Source: Eonycteris spelaea (Eukaryota; Chordata; Mammalia; Chiroptera; Pteropodidae). From it: DNA of 64,000 nucleotides. The stretch's first letter is position 1. Every line of letters begins with the position of its first letter. The stretch is from the NCBI GenBank assembly GCA_003508835.1, contig PUFA01000057.1, positions 9,932,501 to 9,996,500 of the forward strand, given 5' to 3'. Positions 47,690 to 59,829 of the stretch are shown here, piece after piece. The notes beneath the pieces were generated by a model. The model saw only the letters and a program-made list of their open reading frames with translations, made no database searches and was not told where the DNA came from. The translations under genes were made by a program, and so were the position numbers.

Positions 47690-47990
47690 TCTTTTTTAAC
47701 TTTTTATTTTGAAATGATCTCAAACTTAAAGAAAATTTTCTAAAACATTACAAAGAATCTCTCTTCTTGCTCTCTCTCTCTGCTGATGTGTGTGTGTGTG
47801 TGTGTATCTTCACCTATATTCTCTAAATGCTAGCATTTGATATATTTCCTTCATTGTTCTTTCTCTCTTTAGTGTGCACTTTCTAAAAATAAAGATGTTC
47901 TCTTAGGTAACTGTGGTACAATATCAAAATCAGGAAATTAATATTAATGCAATACTATTATCTATAGTCTTTATTTTAATTCTAGTAATA
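47690..47990 (-). mobile_element. L1 3'-region fragment
   Basis: 'tttttattttgaaatgatct', 'ttctctaaatgctagcattt' and 'atatcaaaatcaggaaatta' follow the reversed L1M 3' region. A (TG)n run lies at 47786-47806. Confidence 0.65.
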
Positions 47991-47999
47991 GGACAAAAC

Positions 48000-48245
48000 G
48001 ACCACCAGAGTCTCTAATGTGATGTCTTGAGAAAGACACAGCATCATGTCTGTGATGTTTCTTCCAAAAATGCAGAAACCGACCTAATCATGAGGAAATA
48101 TCAGATAAATCCAGAGTGAAAGGCATCCTAGAAGATGATTGGACAGTACTCTTCAAATCATGAGGAAATATCAGATAAATCCAGAGTGAAAGGCATCCTA
48201 GAAGATGACTGGACAGTACTCTTCAAATCAGCAACAACCTCAACA
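48000..48245 (+). repeat. Ancient interspersed repeat carrying a 70-bp tandem duplication
   Basis: 'ctaatcatgaggaaatatca' and 'ggcatcctagaagatga' resemble a common old L1-associated 3' sequence, family not certain. The unit 48091-48160 is repeated at 48161-48230 with one difference (T at 48139, C at 48209). Confidence 0.6.
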
Positions 48246-49027
48246 AAAACGAAAGGGAGAAATGCTTCTAAATGCACAGCCTTGCAGCTCTGTCAGTCTG
48301 GATTGTTTGTGTTGATGGAGATCAACTAAATAATTTAACAACTGGATGGGGTCCCAGAAAACTAAATCCTCCTTGAGGTTCTTAGGAACCTTAACTGGCA
48401 TTTCCACAAACACATCCACACTTGGCCTTGCATTTGACAGCGCAGACAGCTTTGATAAGCATTTCAACAAGTCAAAAGTAAACTGTTACCCTGCTAGTTT
48501 GACCCACAGGCCAAGCTGTGAAGCCCGTGCCCCGATTCTGTGGCCTGAGCCTTGCGCTGCAGCAGAGACTGCAAATCTTTGCCTTGCCACTAAGCTCAGC
48601 CTGCAGGACATGGGCTGTGCAGGGCTGCACTGGGCTCTAGTTCGGGAATTAAAGCAAAAATCTCCCAGGAACAGCGCATAGATCAGGAGCAGCTTCCTTT
48701 TCACATCACAGCACGTTGAAAACCACATTTGTACAGTGCAGTAACCGAGTGGACATTTAGGGATATTTACAAAGCGCTCAGTGAGATTTTCATTACATGT
48801 TTCTTGTATTATATAATTCTGATAAGAAAACTAAAATACTATCCTTTTAGAAAAACATTAAACAGCATTTATATAAATCTTCCACACAAACTATTTTCCA
48901 TTTTTTTCTTTTTTTCTTCCCCCGCCACGCCGACAAATTTTTAATGAAAAACTTGGACTTGCCCCTTTAATCTAACTTTAACTTTTTCAGGTTTTATGCT
49001 TGATATATATTATGCTTTTCAGGTTTT

Positions 49028-49050
49028 ATGTCATAAATGTTTTATGACAT
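49028..49050. repeat. 10-bp inverted repeat with 3-base loop
   Basis: Arms 'atgtcataaa' and 'tttatgacat' with loop TGT. The left arm adjoins the second copy of a direct repeat 'ttttcaggttttatg' (48984-48998 and 49016-49030). Confidence 0.9.
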
Positions 49051-52000
49051 TTCTCATCATCAGCAGACTCAGGATTCTTGGATCTGAAGCTTATACATTT
49101 TGGAGGTGGAGTTGGGAAAAATTTAAGAGAATAGAAAATTACAATTTCTATGTGTCAAACAAAGGATGGAAAGAATGGTAAAGATTTATTTTGCAGTATG
49201 CACATGTCTAATTATAGCAGGCATCCAGGAGCTCGTTTGGACAAAAAAGGTACCCCAGCCACAAAGACATCAGTTTCTTATGTACTAAAGGATAGACGTT
49301 TGGGGCTGTGGCCTGGAGTGATTCTAGACAGGAGACCCTACCACAATCTTCCGCACTCCTAGATCCTGGGGCTGCACTTCCAGTCCCAAGGCTTCTGAGG
49401 CACCCGTAACACATCATCTGTCACAGCTACCCCCTCCCTTGCTCTTCTGGGTTCACCCTGCATGAGCAGACAGCAGGTGGGTAAGTGTGGGCAATGATAC
49501 CACTGGTTTTGCAGGGACCACAGGGCATGCCAAGATCCTGTTTCCCCTGGGCTACCCAAGGGCACTAAGCAGGCTGCCTTAAGCGAGATCAGAGTCAACC
49601 AGCCATACCTCCCACTGAAGGGATAGAAATACATTTTCATCACACAGTGGGTAGGAAACTATGCTACAGTGGCTGGGTACTTAATTACAGAAGGCTAGGT
49701 CAAAAATCATGGGTACTGTACATAAAGACTTTTTAAATGATCAAGTAGGCTCAGATATTTTTGGTGTGAAAACTGAGAAGAAATGTCCTTAGATGTGGAG
49801 AAAACAACATAGGAGTGGCAATAGAGTGAAAGAAATAAGCAGCTTATTACCAAAATCCGCCAGTGAAACAGAAATGTTCTTTTCCAATAGTTTCACTTCC
49901 TGTATTGCAGTGTGATATAAAGGATACTATGCCTTTTAAGATAAGTGTCTATGAGTTTGGGCAAATCACTTCTGTAGCATCGTTGGTAAAACCGGCTTCA
50001 CAAGAATTCCTATCTCACAATTGTTCTAAAGATCAAATGCGAGACGTTAGTTGTGAATTGCTGGGAAAGGTTTGTGTTTATTTTTCTTTTCATGTGACTG
50101 AAGAAATGTCTTGTGTTTTAAGTTCATCTATAATACCACCAATAAAAGTCACACATTTTTATTATTATAACTCATTTAATTTCAGACATAAACATCTAAA
50201 CCAGTTTACCCTTGAGGAGTTGAGGAAATAATGCTAGTGGTCATTTTCATACAGGTTTACTTGAGTATCAGGAATAGTTTAAAAAGGAAAAATATCACAA
50301 AAATGTAACATGGTTGCAGCCTTAAGCAACAGATAAGGGTGAAAATAATGTTTGTATAGAGAATGGTTGAGTTATTCACAGATTAATGGCATGTATATAT
50401 CTCAGAATTATTTTTGTTTTATTTCATTTGTATGTACTTTACCACACTCACTTGGGGAGGAGGTAACTTTTCCTTTTTACTGCGTCTCAATCTTGTTCCT
50501 GCCTAATAGCCCTCCAGGTCACATGCCCAAGATGGCTCCTCTTTTCACCATTCTCTAGGGGGCCTCTGAACTCGATTCTTATTTCTCCCCGTGTCAGCCT
50601 GGATTTATATAGCTTTCCTGCAGAGTTTCTTGTTCCAAGCTATTTCAGACTGTTCTCTCTAACTTGCCACAGTTTAATGGCTAAACCTCATATTTAAAAT
50701 ATTATTGATACAAAAAGAGGAAAATAAATAATTTCCAATAATAGGCTACAAAGACTTTGTGGCTGTGTCAGTCTGTAAATGCCGACCCGTTGAAGTCACT
50801 GAGGATTGTTGCAGTGGAGACTTTAGAGTAGTGTCGTTTTGCTTTGGGAAGGCCTTTGTGCAAATCTCCTGCTGCTTTCAGGTCTTTGGGTAAAGAAGAC
50901 TTTCAGAAGAGAGAATTTTGGTTAGAAACATGAAGCTAGTGAACTATAACACCATTTCAAGGTTATTTTCTTTGCCAAAAGTGAAGTGAAAAGTGCAGGA
51001 ATTCCATATTTTCATGAAACCTTTGTTCATATATGTCACTAATCACCATCTAGAATGAAATCATAAATACGATTTTTCTCCTTCCCTGTCAAGGTTTAAG
51101 AATCTACCAACAATTTATCAAGATTTTCAATTGTCATGTTAAAGGAAACCAAACACTAATGAAGAAAAAAAAACATATAAAATGGAATATTTTAAAAATA
51201 GCTTTTTAATTTAAGGAAAAAAATGTTTTACAAACACACACATACATGACAATAAAGATTAAAAAAGAAAAACAGATTTATTATAAATCAAATATAAATT
51301 TCATCCAGATTCATAAAACTTGTTGCTATTTAGTTGTTTGATGTCTATGATCTAATTTTTAGCAGGAACGTTTGTGTGTAAGCACTGTTAGAACAAGAAA
51401 AATAGTATACTAAGTTTAAACTAAATCGAATGAAATGATTTTTCTTCATTCAGTAATTTTTTTTGCACTAGCTCTCCCGAAACAATTTCCATCTGCAACT
51501 TTATCTTTAGAAATTTTAATTATTTTTTAATTTCACCACTTGATTTTGATGAGTGCTGTTGGCAATGGATTCAGATGGCAAGGAACAGGTTTAATCAATT
51601 GCAAGTGGCTTCTATAACCTTTGGTTAGGGAAGTAAATAGGAAGACAGAAACTCAGTGGCACATTCTCTTCTCTTTCAAACATATGTTCTTATTTAATAA
51701 ATTCTCTCTCAAATAAAATAAGCCTGTAGTTATTGGTGGTCAGTTTCACATAATAGGAGCTACTACAGTTTCCCATTAAAAAAAATACAAGGCTGCAATA
51801 AAACAAACAGTGAGTCACTTTATTGGGTATGAAGTAATAAAGCAGTGGTTATAATGATAACTTCTATGATGTGCATTAGAGGAAAACAACCTTGATTGTT
51901 TCATTTGGTTTTGGGGTGGAACTTCTTAGCTTAGTGGTACAGAAAACCGATATGTGATTGGATTCTACCCTACTGTTCTGTGTGTTCTCATAGCAACTGT

Positions 52001-52159
52001 AAGATTTCACTCTCAGCAAGTATCACTGCCATACTTAATTATTATGCAATGTGTTGTTTAATATTTCAATTTTCTATCAAACTCTCCATATCGTCAAGAA
52101 CTAGTCATTTCCGGCACTTAAATGACTGTATATATACATGAATGATTGGCATCCACCTG

Positions 52160-52325
52160 TAGAAAAAAGACAATAAGAATGAAATCAAAAGGAAAGAAAG
52201 AAAAAAAGAAAAAAGTGGGAAAGATGAATGAATGGAAAGAAAAAGACAAGGAGAAACAAAAAAAGTAGAAGAGAAGAAAGAGAAAGAACAGAAAGAGAAA
52301 GAAAGGATGGAAAGAAAGAAAGAAG
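52160..52325. repeat. Polypurine (GAAA)n-rich tract
   Basis: Mostly A and G in irregular GAAA/GAGA units. Phe/Ser/Leu-rich minus frames and a Lys/Glu/Arg-rich plus frame across it are spurious. Confidence 0.85.
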
Positions 52326-53880
52326 GTGCTTATTTTTGGGAATCCACCATCTTGTAATTCTGCCAAGCTTAAGTTTACTTTTCACAATATCTATATCAAA
52401 TAGGTATTTCTAACTCTGCTTATCTTTTTAAGACAACTAAACCACAGCACTAATAAAGTATTTCCAAAGCCTGTTTCCAAAATTCCCTTTGCTGCACCTT
52501 GCCACCAGCATGAAACACAATATTCTTTCACAACCCCCAATATGCAGAGGCAGTGAATAAAAGCAGAGGCATTTCGGTCATAAAGTGCTGCTGAGAGCTG
52601 GATCTTGGGGACGCACCCCATCTCTGCGGATTCACATTTCTGGGAACCCACAGGGTGACACAACTCGAATACCAGAAATGAAGACCGAGCATCATTACCC
52701 TGGCAGGGACAATATTTTGCCGACATCCTGACAACTGTTGTTAGAATAGGGTTTTAGTCCCCTGGAAGTGATACTGAACCCCCAGGGAATTTCTCTTAAA
52801 GACGCAATAATTCATGGCTGGATATTAACCAGATCTATGACATACAGTACTGCCACATCATCTTCTCATTTCGCCGGCTCTAACCCTGCTGAACGTTTCT
52901 AATACAGCAGGGGTGTTTGGTGAAATACGACTTTCTGATTGAATGAATGCCTGCGGGCCTCCATAGTAAACACCAGTTCAAGCACACTGTGGCTTATAAT
53001 GAGAGGTGAATGCCAAAACCTCCAGATGACTTTGTAGCACATGCCTTTGTTTGCAACCCTTCCCCCACCCCATTCAGCCAAATTATCTCCGTTTATTTTT
53101 CACCACATCTGACTGTAACCAATAAGTTTTGTGTAGTGAATATCAGTGTTTTTGCCTGCCTTGCATCGTGCTGTTCTTTCTCTGCCTCTTAGCTTTCAGA
53201 TGCCAAGCTACATTTGACTTTAAGGCAGTTTTTTAGAAAGGACGTTTAAAAGAAACGTTTACTGTGTGGCAAGATTGGTATAAACTCGTTGACATGAAAT
53301 GAAGTCCATACATACACCTTATGTCTTTGGCTTTTCCTCATTTTTATTATCTCCTTTTTGGTTCCTATTGCTAACATATTTCATTTTCTTCCAGTGTATT
53401 TTTCCAGTACTAAAGCTATGCTTTTTTTTAGGTCTACCTAGAAAATTTTCAGTTACATCATTTGCACAAATATGTTGATGTTAACATTGAAAAACCTCTT
53501 TGCTTGCAGTTGTATATTTTATTTGGCTAAAAATGGCTCATGTCTAATACATTACATGTCCTTTGGTGATACTATTTAAGCGAGAAATTCCAAAACTCAC
53601 AAATACCGAATAGCCAAAAGTTCCAAAGCGGTGCATGAACACTAAACATGCAATATATCTCCTCCTTTTCCAAACAGAAATAGATTTCTCTCTGATTTGT
53701 TTGATAAATTTGACCCAAGATTTCCATTTGGAGTTATTGGAGTTCCTACTGTTTTTCTGCGTGTTGGTGGGCCAAGGCCTAATCACCCTGAAGCCCCACG
53801 GAGGCCATAAATTACAACGATGAGGTGGAGCTTTGTATTCCTTCGGCTGCAGAAGAAGGCCATTTTGCCGCAGCCTATTT

Positions 53881-53920
53881 TGACAGGCATGAATTTAATT
53901 CATTGTTTTATGACAGATGG
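53881..53920 (+). promoter_or_regulatory. Possible HOX/MEIS-type composite sites
   Basis: TGACAG (MEIS/TGIF-like core) occurs at 53881 and again at 53911, 30 bp apart. The second is joined to a preceding TTTTA and a following ATGG, giving 'gttttatgacagatgg'. Between them lies 'gaatttaattcattg', a homeodomain-type AT core. Short motifs like these are frequent by chance. The argument rests on the clustering inside a CpG-retaining patch. Confidence 0.3.
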
Positions 53921-54021
53921 CAAAAGTGTACATGCTCATAGTACTGATTTATGGTCATTTGGGTCTGGAGGATTCTATAATTTGCAACTAATGTGAAAAC
54001 AGATGGATAGACAGACACCAA

Positions 54022-54036
54022 AGGTTAGGCTGACCC
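54022..54036. promoter_or_regulatory. Nuclear-receptor-like inverted repeat (IR3)
   Basis: AGGTTA-ggc-TGACCC matches the oestrogen-response-element pattern AGGTCAnnnTGACCT at 10 of 12 informative positions. Confidence 0.25.
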
Positions 54037-54215
54037 GTGGGTTCTCTCCCCTGGTTACAAATGGCGTCCATATGCGTCCAATCTCTCTGGGTGAGGTCTT
54101 CGCAGGGACGGCCAGACTCCGGAGCTCACTGCACTTCTTTTTTCTTAGTAATTCAGTGAAAGCAAAATTCTAAGCTTCGATATTTCAGGAGTCATTTTGT
54201 ACCTTCCGAATGTGT

Positions 54216-55959
54216 GGGATTCTTCTTTTCCTTATCTTTTCTTTCTTTTTATATTAAAAAGCACTTTTCTAAGGTGTACACAATATCTTCATTATTATCT
54301 AAACAAATAATACTATATATATATATATATATATATACATATACACACATATATAGACATTGTTGTATGTTTTCATTTCAATTGACAAATTTATTTTAAT
54401 AGAATGATTGATTGAAAATCAACAGTTGGGGAGTTTCAAAGGAAATACCTTGAGTTGGGGACAGGCATGTATTTTGTGAGAAACGTATGCTTGGATAAGT
54501 GAATTTCTATTTTACAAATCATTTTGTGTTTTTAGAAAATAAATGAATTATCAGATAAAATTACTTAATTCATGTTAAAAGTATTAATACATTTGTGACT
54601 ACTGAATGACTTTAACAAAGAGGAAATAGTAATAATCACAGCTCTTTTTAAAGAAATAAATTTTAGACCTATATTAACAAGGTAAATCCAGAGTTAATTT
54701 TAGTTGAATTGGTACCTATAATCAGTTTTAAAATATAATGTTAAGAAATTACATATTTCATTATTGATTATAATGTTCAATTGCTATAACAGAATTATTA
54801 ACTTTGTTTTTATAACATTTCAATATTAAAACTAAATGTCATTAATTTTAGTTCTGATGATGGAGTAAAGTTGTGTTGAATTCACTTCATTTTAAAAATT
54901 GGAACTATAGATTGCTATTCCCTAATCTAAGAGTACAAAATTCAGCCATAATTAAGGGATGTTTTGGTTTTGACTAATAAAACATTTAACAACAAATATC
55001 AGAAGACATAATATTTTACAATGTTAAAATATTGCTTTATTTTTTATTCTGTTTTAAAATTATATTTTAACCAATATAATGGCTTCTCCTATGTCTTCGC
55101 CAACACTAAAATGTTGCTATTTTGGTCCAATTAGCAGGATATTTACAACTTCATACGGTGCTATGAAGATAGCAATATTTAAATTCTTTTGCCACTTTGA
55201 CCTTTGTACATTTACCTTTGTACATTTACCCAGGGAAGGGAAACATTTAAGTAACTGATAGCTAATTTTAATTGTCATCTAAAAAAATAAACCAACTGAG
55301 TGTTTTCTTATAGCTGTGGTCTACTTAACCATGAGCTCCTCTTTACTGAAGGAAAATCATATGCATGTATTTTTTCACATTTCACTTCTTAAAGAAGTTG
55401 TAATTTGTGAATACCATTTCTGTTTTAGACAATAACCACCATCATCTCATTTCTGGGTCAAATGGGGATAGAAGAGTCATGTGAAAGCTGGTGAAATAAG
55501 AAAGACCAATATCTGACCTTTAAGACTTTCTCTTGGTGCAAATGTTAATATTTGTTTAAAGTTTAGACTGTTAATATAAGACCAGTCTTATTCTCAATGT
55601 CACCTGACATCAAAATAGGTACCAGGGACTTCTTTTATAGCGTAATTTTTGGAATGGTTGTGGTGAATTCCATTTATCTATTCATGTCAATTGCATAGAA
55701 AGGGCTATATCTTGACACCATGAGCACTGGGAAATGTAAGGAGGCAGCCACTGGGCCACCTTGTTGAAGCATCATCTATCCCTGCTCCCAGCCATCCTAC
55801 ACCCACACGTGTCCCTGCTTGTACCTCACTTTTTGCCCTCTTCCAAAACTGTCTCCTCCTCAACTTCTGCATTTACTTAACAGTGTCAGATGTTAGGTTT
55901 GGAAGGTGATTAAGAGCTCAGGACCCCTACTTTTAGGGAGTGCATAGTCTCCTTGGCAG
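54216..55959. other. Unassigned AT-rich sequence
   Basis: Contains a (TA)n run at 54313-54337 and a 14-bp tandem pair 'cctttgtacattta' at 55201-55228. No gene or repeat family recognised. Confidence 0.4.
54313..54356. repeat. (TA)n/(CA)-rich microsatellite
   Basis: About 12 TA units then mixed TACA/CACA. Confidence 0.9.
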
Positions 55960-56150
55960 AATTAACTTCTCGGCGTTCTCCTATTTCCTTAGTGCTTACC
56001 ACTCACAAGCATTTACCCTGTCAAGTGGGTTACATCTTTCTCTTTCACTAGGAACCTGACTTGATTATATTAACTTAAACAAGTCTATTATGTATTTTAG
56101 TACCTAGAACATACCAATCATTTAATAAAAATTAATTGGAAGTTCAACAT
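55960..56150 (+). mobile_element. L2-type LINE 3'-end fragment, plus strand
   Basis: 'tattttagtacctagaacat' and 'aatcatttaataaaaattaa' fit the L2 3' end ('...agtgcctggcacatagtaggtgctcaataaat...'). Confidence 0.5.
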
Positions 56151-56589
56151 GTAAAAGAAAATTGATCCTTAAGCCATCTAGGTACTGATATAAATCAGTC
56201 AGGATGCAGTAGATGATGAAGTAAAGTAAAAGTAAATCCATAACTTATACATAATTATAAAATGGTTTCAGAGAACTAATTACTATATGTGGAGAGACCA
56301 ATTCTATGAATTAAATTTAAAAAATATTTTAAGCAATCGCTGTGTTCTTAATTGCTCAAATAATATATTACATACATTCTTATTGGCAGCATTTCTAACA
56401 ATTCACACAACATAAAAGCCAACTTCTCTGGCTTCCCATTTTTTAGCTCTGAAGGTACCAGGGTACCAGACTTATTTCTCATATTTTCTTCTTTTTATTT
56501 ATAAAACCATATATAGTATATGTAGGTAAATCATTCTATCTTGGTTTGTGTTTTATTTTTAACTAAATAAATAACATTTGCAATATACA

Positions 56590-56808
56590 ATATGAGAGCA
56601 TTCTAAACACTTGACATGATTTTCTCATTTGGTGATCAGAACAACCCTATGCAATAGGTACTGTCATTGCACCAGTCTTACAAACAAGAAAACCAAAGTC
56701 AGAGAGGTTAAATGGTCTGCCCAAGGCAGTGAGTGATGCACCAAGAACAGAAAAACAGACAGTCTAGATCCAAATCCCACACTCTAACCTCTGTGCTCTC
56801 CTACACTG
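56590..56808 (-). repeat. MIR SINE, minus strand, near full length
   Basis: 'gattttctcatttggtgatc', 'aacaaccctatgcaataggt', 'gagaggttaaatggtctgcc' and 'ctctaacctctgtgctctcc' are the reverse complement of the MIR consensus from 3' half to head. Confidence 0.85.
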
Positions 56809-56824
56809 AAATGAAACCATAACA

Positions 56825-57690
56825 AATAAACTGCTTCATGATATTTTTTTCACTTAATGGTATGTCTTGAATATTTCTCCATATCTTTACATATAGAAGT
56901 ACTCATTTTTTAAATTATTAGCTAGCATTCCATAACATGACTATATCTGAATTCATTTTTTTCATGTCCATGGCTATTTAGGTTGATTCCAATCTTTTAT
57001 TATAAATTTACAACAAATATTTTGGTATGCTTTCTGTGCATATGTGGCAATATCTCTCTGACTGATATACCTAAAATTGAAATATTGGGCTCAGAGAAAT
57101 GTATATATTACATTTTAAGAGATGCTGTTAAATTCTGATCCAAAAAGTCTTTGCCATTACTTCCACAGACAAACATTATTTATTATCTGAAATGAGTATG
57201 AAGGATCCAAAAGAGATAGTTGATAGTTTTAATTTGCATGGCCTAAATTGTATCAGGATTTATTTTTATAATTTTCCTTTTGATTTATAGAGGGTTTGTT
57301 TTTTTTCATATGTTCTAGATACTAATTCTATACATGTGACATGTTATTAACATATTTTTCCATTTTGTTACTTTTCCTTAAACTTTGGTGATTACTACTG
57401 TTCTATTGTTTTAAAAGTTTATGGAATTAAATCTTTTTTGTGCTTGAGACCACTGAAAAAATTATTTTCACCAGTTTTAATTTGACATTTTATTATAACA
57501 AAATTACATTGATATTTGTTTTATTTGTTTGCTTATTTATACATTGATGTTATTCTGGAATTTATTAATGTGTATAGTGTAGGTAGGGATTTTTTTCCTA
57601 CTCTATTTTCCCAGTGCTATTTATTGAATAATTCTTTGGCTCCTCATTGATTAGAAATATTACTTTATCATAAATTTAATAACATTATTT
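56825..57690 (-). mobile_element. L1 fragment: ORF2 C-terminus and 3'UTR, minus strand
   Basis: The plus strand shows reversed 3'UTR/ORF2 blocks: 'gaatatttctccatatcttt', 'catggctatttaggttgatt', 'ttctgtgcatatgtggcaat', then ORF2-type 'gtgtaggtagggattttttt' and 'cagtgctatttattgaataa'. No intact frame. Confidence 0.65.
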
Positions 57691-58029
57691 TATTTTGATA
57701 ATTGTAGTAAAATTAACAAATTAAATAAGTATAGATAAAATAATAATTATCAGTAATCACAGTACGTTAAACTACTGTGTAGTTTTTAGATGATTTTTCT
57801 TCATCCATTACTTTGTATAGTTGATATTTTATCCAGTCACTTCTTACCATATAGTGAGTATTTTAATATACCATTGTATTAGTACTTAAAACAACAATGG
57901 GATACTGTGTCTTATATCAAATTAACATGGACTTCTAAAATGACAATATGCAGGTGGTGAGGTTGGAGTTTGACTGTAATGCTTATTTTGCTGCTGGTAA
58001 CAATTTTTTTGTGCATGTGCCCTGGAAAA
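57691..58029. other. Unassigned AT-rich sequence
   Basis: Nothing recognised. Confidence 0.4.
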
Positions 58030-58262
58030 AAATGATAAAATAATTGAAGCATATTACAATGTTTATATGCTTTGATCTAGTAGTTTATTTTTAAGATATG
58101 TATAAAAAGGGAATAATCAGAAGTGGGATCAAAGATTAATATATACTATGTTGCAGGTATAAGACTAAAAGCGTGAAAACACTAAAATGACCAACAGTGG
58201 GGATGGTTGGATAAATTAGGGTATAGTCCTGCAATGGGATACTATTGACTTAATGCAATGGG
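58030..58262 (+). mobile_element. L1 distal fragment, plus strand
   Basis: 'acactaaaatgaccaacagt', 'ggatggttggataaattagg' and 'gcaatgggatactattgact' follow the old L1 passage 'aatgtccaacaataggggaatggttaaataaattatgg...'. Confidence 0.65.
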
Positions 58263-58279
58263 CTTTAGAGACCTTGCAT

Positions 58280-58612
58280 GGTAGTCATTGGTGCTCTTTG
58301 TCAAATGTTTTCAGCTCCCCACCTCCTGGGCTTGTGGGAGGCTCACACTTCCTGAACACCTTGTATTTGGGTGGGGTCCTGGGACTGCCTGACAATGAGT
58401 CATGAGCAGAATGACACGCATCATTTCCAGGCCAGAACATGTAATTGCTAAAGGGAAACACTCCAGGTTTAGCATGGAGGCCAACGATATTTGAAATGAC
58501 ATGGCTGAGTGATGATAATAGTAGAGATTTTCTGCTAACCATAAGTAGAAATATAGATTAGAGAGAAACAGACTTGTGTTGCTTTAAGTCTCTAAACACT
58601 AGCTACTAGCCA
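58280..58612 (+). repeat. Ancient interspersed repeat (LTR/MER-type), family unnamed
   Basis: 'aatgacacgcatcatttcca' then 'aacactccaggttta' and the end 'cttgtgttgctttaagtctc' match a well-known mammalian repeat ending '...aaacctttgttgttttaagccactgag'. The two overlapping minus frames here are not genes. Confidence 0.5.
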
Positions 58613-59829
58613 TTGATTAATGCAGATGAGAAAAGGGTCACAAAATAATATTAACTGAAAAAAAGGGTAAAAAGGTGCTTAAATGTGTGAATTCAAGTGT
58701 GTGTGTGTGTGTGTGTCTGTGTGTGTGAAATAATACAACAAGCACTGAAAGAAAAACAAAATGTAAAGTTTTTACCTTTGGATGTTGGGATTATTGTTCT
58801 ATTTTCTTATATTTTTTTCTGTTTTCTAAAAGAAGTGCCTGTTATTTTATTATTATGAAACCTGTTTTTAAGACTTTATAAGCATATTTTATAATGGTTA
58901 CTATTCCAACATATGAATATATAATTAAATTTAGCCTCTCCTTATTGTTATAGATTTAAGTTATAGTTTTAAATTTTACATAAGACAATGATTGTTGTTG
59001 TGTATAATTCTTAAGCAGTAATTCAATTATGCCCATAGGATTGATAGTAGAAGTAATTACACAATGGTTATAGATAATTTAGATCTACATAATTGCTATT
59101 AAATTGCTTTTAATAATGATCATATCAATTACACTGTTATCAGTAGGAGTGCTTATTCACACATGATAATATTGAGAGATCTTGTTTTTCTTTTGTAAAC
59201 TTTATAAACTGACATGGAAAATATTCTAAGCATATTTTCTTAATTCAGTGTATTTTAAGCCATCTATGGTGAAGCACCAATATTATATTTTATTTCCGAT
59301 CTGCTCCTGACAACTATATAAACCTATTGCACATGACTGGAACTTACGTGGGGCCCTTGTGCATCAATCATGTGAGCTTGATATCACTTGACCTCATCTT
59401 CACATTCAGCAAGACACATTGACTGATGACATATTTGGACACCCAAGCAATAACAAACTACTACAAAAGTTTTAAATATTTGCACTCAATTTCTGATCAA
59501 TACCAGCTGTGGATCACACTTAAGTAGCACTTTGTGTTTCTTTAATTTTAGTTAAGTAGCCAGTTTATTCTTGTATTTAATTTTAATTTCATTTTTGGCA
59601 AGTTGTCTTTCATGATCTTTTCTCCTCTATCCATTAAATTTATAGTTCCTATCACTGGCATGAGTACAACATCTACAAAGGCTTTTGACTCTTTTTTGAT
59701 GGTTGTATGTGTTATATATCTGTGATTTCTTTGTTCATATCTCTTCATAAAAAATTTGAGTGTCCATCTTCCCACTTTGAAAGTAAAAGAATGAAAATAT
59801 AAACTATGCAAATAGTAACCAAAGAGACT
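58613..59829. other. Unassigned AT-rich sequence
   Basis: Contains a (GT)n run at 58697-58727. No gene or named repeat. Confidence 0.4.
58697..58727. repeat. (GT)n microsatellite
   Basis: About 15 GT units with one CT interruption. Confidence 0.95.

Larger units (their letters stand above)
48246..54215. other. Repeat-poor block with retained CpG; candidate conserved regulatory region
   Basis: Apart from a purine tract (52160-52325) I recognise no interspersed repeat in about 6 kb. CpG dinucleotides cluster at 48490-48940, 52560-52950 and 53580-54200 (about 16 by eye in the last), against a sparse background elsewhere. Such patches are typical of conserved non-coding elements in gene deserts. 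No exon is supported: frames at 48346-48681, 49863-50231 (122 codons) and 52391-52726 show no family motif. Confidence 0.45.

Noticed and set aside
49460..49490. Second CTCF-like string 'acagcaggtgggta'
   Set aside because: Fails at several core positions on the right half; kept only as a weak note.
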